The notes below the pieces were generated by a model. It saw only the letters and a program-made list of their open reading frames with translations, ran no database searches and had not been told where the DNA came from. Positions 50,290 to 59,551 of a stretch of DNA of 59,551 nucleotides are shown here, one piece after another. The DNA lies in contig NW_008246126.1 of NCBI RefSeq assembly GCF_000281045.1, positions 34,868-94,418 on the forward strand. The letters are read 5' to 3'. The stretch comes from Saprolegnia diclina VS20. Taxonomy: Eukaryota > Oomycota > Saprolegniomycetes > Saprolegniales > Saprolegniaceae. A program made the translations under genes and the position numbers. Each line of letters opens with the position of its first letter. Position 1 is the stretch's first letter.

Positions 50290-53200
50290 ATGGCGCAGCG
50301 ACTGCGGCACCTAGTACTCGCCCTTGGCTTCTTCCTCCAGTATTCTGGTATATATACTTCAGAATTCACATTACTAGTTCGCTCACAACTGACTACTAGT
50401 CGTAAGCGTCACTGGACAGCCCCAGTACCGCGTGGAAAGCGCGGCCATGCTGCCATCGAGCAGCCTCGTGACCTTTCCGTACCTTCCAGCCGCGCTGCTT
50501 CAGGGCGAGACGCTCTCGAATCTCTCGCTACTCGCACACGCTCCGGTGCAGATGGCACTCAACGTCAGCACCAACGTCGACGGCAACGCCACGTTTCGCA
50601 TGACACCGAGCATCGTCAACTGTTCGACTGTTGCCACTCAGACCTTTGCCCTGCGCGTCGACGCCGTTAGCAATACTACTGGCAACTACACGCTGACGTT
50701 CTATGACGTGGCGACGACATCGGTGCTCTACACCACTGTGGTGCTGGTGGTGCCGCCGCCGTTCGTCGCGTCCGTGACGGCACCGACGTGGACGGGCAAT
50801 GCGATTTGGAACGACTCGTTTGACGCGCAGCCGTGGGGCGCAGTACCCAACACCGCGACGTCGATTTGGGCCAATATCTCGCAAGGTTTTGTGAGCGACA
50901 CATGCACACCGGTACGACAAGACGACGCATTTGATTTAAGACAACTTGTCTTCATTTTTGCTAGGGCGGGAAAGCACTGTATTTTACGCATCTCTTTGCA
51001 CGGTATGCTGCCACGTCACCGATCGACGTGCTCGGGTTTGACTTGCAGCTCGCGTTTACGTACGTCTACGGATTTTTGCCCAATCAGACGTACGACAGTG
51101 TTGGCAACAACACCTTGTCCTGTGTGCAAACAAGTCCCAACTCGCCTTTCAACGTCGAGTACTTTGCGGCCAACGACACGTCGTGGCATGTGGTTACCGT
51201 CGTTCCAGTGCCCCCGACGCCGACGTCGGCGCGGCAGAATCTGCTCTTGTCGCTGCCGCCGACCGCGAGCTCAAACGCATCGTCGTTTCGTTGGATCCAA
51301 GCCAATCAAACAAGCGGCCGAGTCGGCTCGATCCGCGGTGCGTGGGCATTTACAGTCCTGTACCGTCGTCTTAGTATCGCTGGGCTGTAGGCACGCGGTA
51401 CCAGTGGCAGTATCGCAATCTTTTCGATCAGTGGGCGATCGACGATGTGATTTTACGCGGGCGCGTGCGGGCTCCGGTGGCGACAACGCCGGCCCAAGTT
51501 GGCGTCGATGCGATATCGGTGCAGCTGCAAGCCAACGCGACGGACAATGTCATTCTTACGACTATCGGTGACGGCTCGCACGCGTTTCCGGTCTGCAACT
51601 TTTTGTCGTTGCCGTCGTCGACAACGACCGTCGTTCTGACAACGACCAGTGTCATTCACGCCGTGGCGTGTGTCCGCCCCAACCAGCAGAGCTACGGGTA
51701 CCGGTCCCCACGGTACGTCGTGCAGGCGCTGCCGCCGACACTTGTGAGTACAAAAGCCACCGATGCGACGGGTTACTACACGGTGCAAGTGACGATGCCC
51801 CGACCGAATATGACGCTGCGCTTTACGTTTGGCAATGGATCCGACGTGCCCAGTTGCACCTTCGGGAACGCGATCGAGTTAAAAGACAATGCGACGACGA
51901 CGTCGATGCTTCTCAAGAGCAACGGTGTCCTGCAAGCGGTCGCATGCATGCGCGGGCTCCTCGGTAGCACAGTTGTCCGACCACCGGCGTTTGTCGTGCA
52001 ACCGCCGCCACCGACAGTTGCGTGGGTCAACGCTACAAGTATTTCAGCGTCGGCGCTCTTCCCCGTCACGATCCAAACGACAAGCATCGATGCGAGCCTC
52101 GTCGTCGTCGTCGCCGACGCCACCGACACGACGGCGCTTCCGTCGTGTCCGTTGATCGTTGCGAGTACGCTAACGTTGTTTGCGGCAGGTGCCGCATCTT
52201 ATGGGCTGTAGATGCAATCAATGCAACGTCTGTGACGCTGCAGCCCGGCCAGCTCGTGCGCGCCGTGAGCTGCTGCGTTACCACCGTGTGCAATGACAGC
52301 GCAATGTCCGTACTTGGTCCCGTTGTCGCGAGTGCCGCGCCGCCGACGTTATCGTCGGAGTGCTCGACGACCGCCATGGTCACGAGCGTCGTGACGGTGA
52401 CGCCCGGGACGATGACGGGCGTCGTCAAATACGCCGTCAACTCGAATGCCGTCGACTGCACCAGTCTTGGGACCTTGTACAGCGGCCCGTTTCCAGTCGC
52501 CAAGCCTTCAGGGGGCGCGGCCGTGGTTGTGACGGCCATCACGTGTGTGCGCGGGCTCCTGTCCAGCACGGCACTGGTCGTCACTGTGCCCGTTGCCGAC
52601 TGCTGTGCCAATGCGATTTGGTTTCCGTCGGCGGACCCGACGCTCGACTGCAGTCGCATGGCGCTCTTTCGAGATGATTTCGCGAATTGCGATCTCTCGC
52701 AGTGGACACCCGCGACAACACAGTTTGGCGGCGCCACGATCAACGGCGGTGTCCACGCCAACAACGTGCAGTGCGCGTTTGACGCAGCGCTGAACCGGTC
52801 GGTGCTCGTGCTCTTGGCCCACGGCGATGCGTACACAGGGGCAAGTCCCATCGGTGTCACCGTTGCCGCCAACGGATCTGGTACACTCTACTCAGACGAT
52901 GGGTCTGATCTACTATGTATGTACTAGTTGTACCACGACTGGCAACGGCGCTATTCAGCGGCTGGGCCTTGCCGGGTTCCCCGCCATTTTTTCCCTGCAA
53001 CCCCCGGGTTGAACTGTGTGCGACAAAGCGGGTGGGAGCGAGTGTCTCGACAACGGCGCGATGGAACGCTGGCAGTACGCTTGATAATTCTTTGTATCAA
53101 GTTGATACAACCCTGATCGGTGATGTGTAGTTGCGAGCTTCCTGATGCAACCGTGCACGGCGTTTGGCACGAGCTCGGACGCGTGGTTGCGCAACCTTAC

Positions 53201-53747
53201 CGACGTCGTTGTCGACGTCAACGCGTCATACGTAGCGTACGCGGACCTCTGGCGCGCGAGCTTGGGCCAAGAACGTGCGCCGCCAGCGTTCCCGGATGTC
53301 GTTTTTTCCTACCTCCGAGCCGACACCGCGTACCATCACGTGTTCATTCAGTGGAACGCGAGTGAGGGGCGCGCGAACTTGTACCGCGACGGCCAACTCG
53401 TCGGCAAAACTCGCCGTCTTCCCATGACGACGGATCCGTCGGCGCTGACACTGAACCTCTGGTTCCCGAACGCGTGGGCAGGGCTGCCGCAGTTTGAATC
53501 GTGCGTCACCAATGTCGCAGATGTCCAAGTCGTGCAGCTCCAGGCGGCAGCCAACCGATGGTGCGACTTTGAACAAGCGTCGGTGGCTTGCACTTCGGAT
53601 GCCGAGTGCATTGGGTGGACGTCAACCCACTGTCTCATGCCACTCGCGGTCGCCGTGTGCTATGACGGGCAGTGCCGCTTTCAGATGGACGCGACGTTTG
53701 GGGCGGCGGCCATCAAGGCAGGCAATCTCTTCTTAACGACCGTGTAA
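50290..53747 (+). CDS. Secreted Reelin-like and GH16-like mosaic protein
   Basis: Seven exons in phase: 50290-50347, 50400-50911, 50965-51337, 51391-52164, 52212-52880, 52928-53074, 53131-53747; 1049 residues. A signal peptide (LRHLVLALGFFLQYS) is followed by many NxS/T sites. Domain 1 resembles a Reelin subrepeat: GGKALYFTHLFARYAATSPI then DVLGFDLQLAF, SSFRWIQANQ and LFDQWAIDDVIL. Then come about four 85-95-residue repeats, each with a PxC near the middle, a AVACxR-type strand and ending in PPPT or PPTL. The C-terminal third resembles a GH16-type jelly roll: MALFRDDFANCDLSQW, LAHGDAYTGASP, HHVFIQWNASEGRANLYRDG, LNLWFPNAWAGLPQF. No ExDxxE catalytic motif is evident. No membrane anchor, so likely secreted. 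Confidence 0.8.
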
Positions 53748-54049
53748 AGCTAAGGGCACCATACTTTCCTTGTATCAGAGAAACTTGTTGCTGCCGTGAA
53801 CGGCTATGGCGGTGAGCTCCTTGAGATCTTTGAGGCTCCTGAGGCGCTTCTCAAAAGACGGGACGAGGGCGAGATCGTCATCCAGCACACGTGGTAGCGG
53901 ACACGACCGCTTTTTCGTCGAATGATTGCTAAGTATCATTCCATTCATCTGTTGAAAATAATCAATTAATCAAACGGAGACTACCACGCGTTTAGAAACT
54001 AACTTCGCATACGCAGCGCTAGTTTGCTCAGTTTCCAATTTGAGTTGCA
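53748..54049. other. Spacer before the Myb gene
   Basis: No gene recognised; AT-rich from about 53925. Confidence 0.5.
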
Positions 54050-54757
54050 ATGCCCAGCCCGTCTTCGCCTCGTAGAAAGAACACGCGCGCTGCATGGACC
54101 AAAGCACAGGTACGTTCGGCGGTCATCCGATACCTATCGTATCACGCGTCACTCGTAGATTGAAGCACTTGAAGTGGCCGTTACCAAGTACTCTGACAGC
54201 ACTGGCCGCGGCAAGTGGAAGGTACAGCTCCCAATGTTGCAAGAGCGAGTCGTAACATCAATGTGGTAGGCGATTGCGGCCCAGGTACCCGGCCGGAACG
54301 ACGCGCAGTGCCGACAGCGCTGGGAAGACTCCGCCAAACCTGGGCGTAAAGAAGGCCGATGGAGCAACACCGAGGACGCAGCACTCGTGGAAGCCGTCGA
54401 AAAAACCAAACACGTCACATGGCGCCGCTGGGCGATAGTGGCCGAAGCCATTCCGCTTCGCTCGTACGTTCGGACGGAAATTTCTCGAATCTTTGCTCAT
54501 CTCGACGTTGCCTAGTGCCAAGCAGTGCGAATACCGGTACAAGCACCACCTTGCGGCCAAGGTTGCACCTCTCTCGTACGTTCTTTCATCCTCAAAGTTA
54601 TGTGTACTAAAGTAGGGCTATTAGGGCGCTAACTCGTCTCAACACCATGGCAAACCAAGATCAACGTACGACACCACAGCTCCCAAGGTATACCTCACTC
54701 GATATCGATATTGTGATGGAAGACATGACATTAGCGATGACACATCTTCCATCATAA
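54050..54757 (+). CDS. Two-repeat Myb/SANT DNA-binding protein
   Basis: Five exons, 54050-54109, 54159-54221, 54270-54463, 54516-54575, 54616-54757, in phase, 172 residues. Repeat 1 runs AAWTKAQIEALEVAVTKYSD then GKWKAIAAQVPGRNDAQC and RQRW; repeat 2 runs GRWSNTEDAALVEAVEKTKH then WRRWAIVAEAIPLRS, AKQCEYRY and KHHL. The Trp spacing and the QCRxRW and QCxYRYKHHL recognition helices fit Myb/SANT repeats of the R2R3 kind. Three of four introns start GTACGT. The last 40 residues after the repeats are not Myb-like, so the final exon is less certain. Likely a nuclear transcription factor. Confidence 0.78.
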
Positions 54758-54856
54758 CACAAGTCATAATGACTGCTCACTCATGGCGCCACTCGATACT
54801 GTAGTGTACAGCACCTTTCGCCGCAAGCTATCCGTGGACGACCCCTCTTGCCCGCC

Positions 54857-55240
54857 ATGCAGTACCCAAGCAGTGGGATGCAAATGATGCCGTCCGTCGA
54901 GAGCAGCGACGCAAGAACCAAGCTGACGACTGAGATCCGAACGTTGCAGTTGCTCTTGACAAAGTCGACGGTCGCCACGTGCGCGCACCAGGTGCTCGAC
55001 CTTGCGATTCAATGTGTTGCGGCGCTTCCGGCCGAGAACAATGCTGTTATGATGGGACTGCACGACCTGCGTGGCGCTCTTCTGCATCAACCCACAGCGT
55101 GCAGTACAACATCTTTGTTGCACATGACTCCACAGCTCGACCCACGGAGTTACTGCAACGACCACAACAACTACGACCGTCAAGCGAGAAATGCGATGGC
55201 CAACAGCTCCACGGATCCAGCACGACGACACATGCTCTAA
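54857..55240 (+). CDS. Small ORF with the VLDxAIxCI motif
   Basis: 127 codons from an ATG. It contains HQVLDLAIQCVAALPAENN then AVMMGLHDLRGAL, which matches both segments of the - strand protein at 48502-48923 (HTVLDFAITCITALNAETN then ALLMQVLQLRYAL). The residues before it (LTTEIRTLQLLLTKST) are also helix-like, and those after (from about 55090) lose the pattern, so an intron or truncation may follow. Either a real small gene of the same family or a fragment of one. Confidence 0.35.
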   Translation: MQYPSSGMQMMPSVESSDARTKLTTEIRTLQLLLTKSTVATCAHQVLDLAIQCVAALPAENNAVMMGLHDLRGALLHQPTACSTTSLLHMTPQLDPRSYCNDHNNYDRQARNAMANSSTDPARRHML

Positions 55241-55909
55241 TGGCAGCAGCTGCAAACCACTTACGTGACCGCAGAGCGGTATCGAAGACGACTCGATCGA
55301 GTACAGACGATAGAACTAGTCTAGACATTTGCGCTTCCATTTTATCCAATGAGAGGTGACTATCAAATTTCCATTTTTCGCGGCTCATTGCCGCCGCTTT
55401 ATCAACGAGTTTATGCAGCTCCTAGCCAACACGATAGGATCAGGAGCTCGTCCTTGATCTATATATCGAGGTGGTGGTCGCACGACTACTAAGGTAGCAC
55501 AACGTCACCCCCATTTTGCATTGTGCAACGCAGACCACCAAAATGAGAGATTTGATGAAGCGAAATGACTCGACACACTGCGCCCACCCGAAGATGCAGC
55601 GGCCAAAGCGGCAACCAACCTGTGCCGCCACGCACGCCAAGGAAGACGACCCCACCAATGCCGCGCACCAGGAAGGACAAAGCGGCCAAGTCCAAGCGGC
55701 CAAGGTAAGAATGGGAAAATGGCTCGCGCAGCCGCGCTCAAGGGCACAGATGCTGGAAGAGCTCGTCGGCCACGTCCACACGGATGTCGGTATTGACTCA
55801 GTCTCTAGTGTAAACACAAGTGGAGTTCAATGCCTCCGTACCAGCCCCTTCGCAGGAACCTAGACCTTTATAGATTGCTAGTTAAGAGCGTCTAGCCAAG
55901 TAGAGGAAA
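55241..55909. other. Spacer before the kinase-C2 protein
   Basis: No gene recognised. Short frames on both strands are chance-like. Confidence 0.5.
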
Positions 55910-58900
55910 TCAAACGTCGACGGCGTACATGCCGCGGATGACCCGGGCTGTGGCCGCGCGCACCGGATCGCGTTCGTTCTTGATCGAGTCGTCGATATAC
56001 TCCAAGCGGTCAAAGTACTGGTCGCGCCACCGGAGTCGGCCCTCGCCCGCGAACGTCACCTTGAGGACGAGCTCGCCGCAGTGGTTACCGTCCTTGAACA
56101 GCGGCGCTTCGAGCTCGACCACCCAGTCGCTGTCGGTTGGATCGCCTTGACGTGGCAGCATCGTCTGGAGAGGCACGGAGCAAATACCGATTTGGACGAG
56201 CTCGTCGTCCAGCTTTTGGTAGACGCGCGCCTCGAGCGTCATGAACACCAACTCTTGCGGCCGGAAGTCCATGCGATGGTTCCACGTCGGGCTGCTGCCG
56301 CGCTCCGCGGCGAATCCAGTGTGCGACTGATCTCCACCGAGGCTCACATTGCACTGCACCTCCATGGGGCGGGGATCTGTCCCGTGGAGGCCCTTGGCTT
56401 GTTGCACTTCAACTTGGACGTGCATGGGCTCTGTCACCGGCGGTTGCAGTGGGAAGAGGTACTTTTCGACCTCGCGGCGCAGCGAGTTGAGAACCGTGAG
56501 GATCGTCGGGCGCGACGAAGGCTCGAGCACAAGGCACTTCTCAACGATCGCCGCATAGTACGCCGGCGTCGAGGGGTCGAGGTTGTGCTGCAAGATCGGA
56601 TCGTCGAGCGTGACGTTGGCGAGGCGCTGCTCGAGAGCGTGCTCGGAGATGACCTTGTCGCCAACGCGAAAAGACGAGTACGGAAGCGCGTGCGTCGCGA
56701 GCTCCTCGAGGACCTTCCCGAACGAGAAGATGGCGGCCTTCTCCGAGTAGCGGGCACGCCCCGCGTTCATTGTCTCTGGTGCGGCCCAGCGCACGTCGCC
56801 AACGTTGCCCGTCATGGTCCCGAGCGACGGTTGGCGCAACTGGCTAAAGCCCGTGAGCACGACACGGTGCTCATCGTCCACGAGCACATGGAACGAGTTG
56901 ATGTCGCGGTGCGTATGATCGATCGCATGGAGCTCGTAGAGGCCGCGGGCGATGGTAAAGGCCATAACGAGGCGTGTGGTCCACGGCAGGGCAGCCGCAG
57001 CGGGCGTCTTCTCGAGAAGGTTCCGGAGGCTGCCACCCGGCATGTACGGCATGTAGATCGTGGGGTTTTCACTCATGTCGTTGAGCCCCGACGCGCCGAG
57101 GATCTGGATCAGCGAGCCGTGCCCGCCGTTCAACCTAGACGATAATATCTTAGATGCTATAGGAGGTTGAGACAAACACACCGGCGCAAATTGGCAAACG
57201 AGCGCTTGACCTTGTCCAGCGTCGTTACAAGCGCCCCATTCCAGCGAAGTGCCTCGACGGCGGACGGGTCGAGACTCTTGCGCACCAACGTGACGACCTC
57301 GTTGTTGACCCGGTTCTTGAGGCTGACCTTGTGCAAGATGAAGAGGTCGCCGCGCCAGAGCGGCTGTTCATCAACGAAGTCGACTTCTTTGGCATCAATG
57401 TACGGCGTCGACTGGAGTGTGAGCACGTCCGCCCGCTCTTGCTGGAGCTTCTTCTTCTCTTCTCCCAGCGCGTTGAAATGCTTTTGGTATTTGGCTTCGA
57501 GTTGCTGGTGCGCAGCTTCGAAGTCCCGGTCGGCCATTAGATCGCCGCGAACGTCCGTCCATCGTCTCAACAGAGCGAGCTCCACCTCGAACGTCTCGAC
57601 TTGCGACGCAAGCGCTGCGTAGTCTTCGAGGAGCTTCTTGTTGGCGGCTGTGCCTTCGTAGGACGCGTGGACCAGCTCGAGTCGCTCTTCTACCGGCGGC
57701 ATCTCTTCACCACAGTGCGCGCAGAGCGAGGCCGTGGGCACATTCTCTTCGTTGCACCACTCGCACGTGACGGCAAGCTTCATCTCCATCATCTTTGGTG
57801 GCAAATGACCAAGTGACGGATGAACGGCGCGCGATGGCAGCTTGTCAGCGGTCAGCGCTCGTTGAGGCTGGATCGCCGCCACCGACGCCTCCTCCGTGGA
57901 CGCGTCTCCACCGGGTGTCGCATGCGGCGTCACACGCGTCACCGGCGGCGCCATGTCGTCCTGCACCGACGGCCCATTCGGCGTCTTTTCGACTTGACGC
58001 TCGAGCGGCAGAGAGGCGACAGCGTCGGTCACGTTGCTTCTTGTCGTCACGCGTGTCGTGTCCATGCGTGGCATGGCCTTGTCGATGTCCACGGATGACG
58101 AGAGTGCTTGCGCCGCCAAGTCGCGCTTCTTGCAGAGATCGAGCGTCGACGGCCCAGCTTCAGCATTGCGCAAGTACTCGGTCGCCCGTCGCTCAAAGTG
58201 CTCGAGGTACTCGCGGAGGCAACCGCCAAACTGCACAGCAATGTCCAAGAAGCCGACGATGTCACCGTCCTTGAAGATCGGATACGTCGTTGGCCCCACC
58301 GTCGTCAAAGCCGACGCGTTCATCGCCAGCTTGAGGAATTCCATGAGCGGGATCGAGATTTTCCCGATGGTGCTCGTCGTCGTCGCTGTCGACTTGAGAG
58401 TGACCTCGACGGTATGCGCAAGCGGCTCAATGTCGCGCAGCGTCGCATATTGGTTGACGGCATGCGTGACGCTGCCGGTGACACGCTCGAGCTGGATCGG
58501 GTCGCGGTCGCAGTCATCGATCTTGAGCTCGCACCACATGTCGTAACTGGACGCAGAAACCTTTGAGGTCGGCACCACGGTCGTCGTGACGAGCGTGATT
58601 GTGACGTCGACCTTGATATCGTTGGGCGTCGTACAGCCAAGACCGCCGTTGTACGCTTGGCGGATCATCTCAAGCCGGCGGACGACTTCATGCGCCGTGG
58701 GCCGGCGCTCCGGGTCGTACCGGATGCAAGCAAATGCGAGCGCCTCGTACTCTTTCGACGGACACTTGTTCGGGTCGTCGAACGGCTGCGTCAGCATCGG
58801 GATCGCGGTCTCGCGCTTCGAGAGCCGGACAGCAACAAGGTTGTCATCGATGGGAACCGCCCGCCCACGAGAGGTCACATGCGTGAACGGGAGCTCACAG

Positions 58901-59551
58901 GTGACGAGCGAGATCAAAACCAGGCCAAGTCCGAAAATATCGATCTTGTCCGTGTACGTCGTGGCATCATTGTCGTCGGTCTCTGCCAAAGTCTCAGGGG
59001 CACCCCAGCGAGCTTCTGTGATACCATTCGTGAGATAAGACTTGTCCAGCTGGACTTGGCGCATCTTGAGGCCAGCGAAGACCTTGACGTCGCCAGTCGC
59101 ATCGACAAAAACGCTGGACCACGAGACGTCGCGGTGCATACACCCGAGGTCGTGGAGGTGCACCATGGCCTTGGCGACTTGCGACGCGATCCAGAGCTTC
59201 TCGGACCACGTCGCGTCTTGCTTGACCATGAGGTACTCGCTGAGGGGCAAGCCCGTGCCGTGCTCGACGTACGCGATCGGGTCGTTCGAGTCGAGGTTGC
59301 AACCGCCAATGAGGCGGAGGAGCGTGCCGTTGCCGCCATCGAGCCTGGAAGACAGTGAGCATAAACTTGTGGAACTAGGGCGAAAAAACGTACGCTTGCA
59401 TAAGGGCTAGGGTCTTCTTGAAGCGCAGAAGAACGTCCTTGTCGCCTCCGAATTGGTCCTGGAGCTGCATGCGCAGCACGAGCGTCCCGTCTGGGAGCCG
59501 GCCGGGCGTGAGTTTGGCAAATGGATAGTCGCGCTTGTCAAAGCCAAGGGG
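55910..59551 (-). CDS. Protein with two tandem pseudokinase-C2 units (5' end outside window)
   Basis: Partial; exons within the window run 59551-59394, 59344-57182 and 57134-55910, all in phase, about 1180 residues. Unit 1: LDGGNGTLLRLIGGCN, catalytic loop HRDVSWSSVFV, FAGLK where DFG is expected, WGAPETL; then a C2-like region (IKVDVTITLVTTTVVPTSK onwards). A linker holds a zinc-ribbon-like CEWCNEENVPTASLCAHC and a coiled coil (QQLEAKYQKHFNALGEEKKK). Unit 2: RRLNGGHGSLIQILGASG, YMPYMPGGSLRNLLE, HRDINSFHVLV, LTGFSQ where DFG is expected, WAAPETM; then a C2-like domain (MHVQVEVQQAKGLHG to GELVLKVTF). Both units keep HRD and APE but lack the DFG Asp and the catalytic-loop Asn. A signalling scaffold is inferred. 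Confidence 0.9.

Noticed and set aside
56081-57145. 354-codon plus-strand frame at the right end
   Set aside because: Antisense of the second pseudokinase-C2 unit, whose motifs and splice junctions are clear.

Overview
The window is nuclear DNA of a eukaryote, most likely a saprolegnialean oomycete (water mould). The reasons are very short introns (mostly 41-60 bp, often starting GTACGT or GTACG and ending TAG), GC-rich codons, a flagellar SHIPPO-repeat gene as expected for a zoospore maker, lineage-expanded kinases, and a large NAD-dependent glutamate dehydrogenase of the type known from Achlya. No database search was run, so the placement is an inference. Exon maps below were read by hand from frame, splice sites and family patterns.

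Layout, left to right. 1-1946 is gene-free with CCAAT-type motifs. A mitochondrial NAD-glutamate dehydrogenase (1947-5179, +) is followed by 1.8 kb of spacer and an eight-exon sperm-tail PG-rich repeat gene (6996-9123, +). Then comes a tandem array of four paralogous small protein kinases on + (9890-10780, 12505-13603, 15785-16726, 17377-18477), in which intronless and three-intron copies alternate; the third copy has lost key catalytic residues. A His-rich KNH-like protein follows on - (19013-19531).

The central part is densely packed: an ankyrin-TRP-type ion channel (20428-24570, +), an LPA1/2-phosphoglycerate-kinase-like P-loop protein (24848-27300, +), a nucleotide-sugar transporter (27520-28678, -) that shares a 188-bp divergent promoter with a Ski2 RNA helicase (28867-34261, +), a single-pass membrane protein (34362-35033, -), a membrane-anchored subtilisin with a C-terminal zinc-finger-like tail (35750-39039, -), and a coiled-coil protein with an acidic repeat tail (39589-41398, -). 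An intact-looking Tc1/mariner transposon (about 42000-43156) marks the boundary to the right part.

The right part has dolichol-phosphate mannosyltransferase (44003-44788, -), an F-box-like protein (45492-46505, +), an SNX1/2-type sorting nexin (46590-48101, -), a small repeat-motif protein (48502-48923, -), a secreted Reelin-like/GH16-like mosaic protein (50290-53747, +), a two-repeat Myb protein (54050-54757, +), a second small ORF carrying the same repeat motif (54857-55240, +), and, running off the right end, a protein with two tandem kinase-like plus C2-like units, both lacking the usual DFG aspartate (55910 to beyond 59551, -).

The genes do not form one pathway. Themes are secretion and glycosylation (DPM1, nucleotide-sugar transporter, sorting nexin, subtilisin, Reelin/GH16 protein), signalling (six kinase-like domains, TRP channel) and RNA turnover (Ski2). 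The signals most worth following are the kinase array with one pseudokinase, the double pseudokinase-C2 protein, the subtilisin-transmembrane-zinc-finger layout, the Reelin-GH16 mosaic, and a 15-bp palindrome found three times, each in an intron of a different gene.
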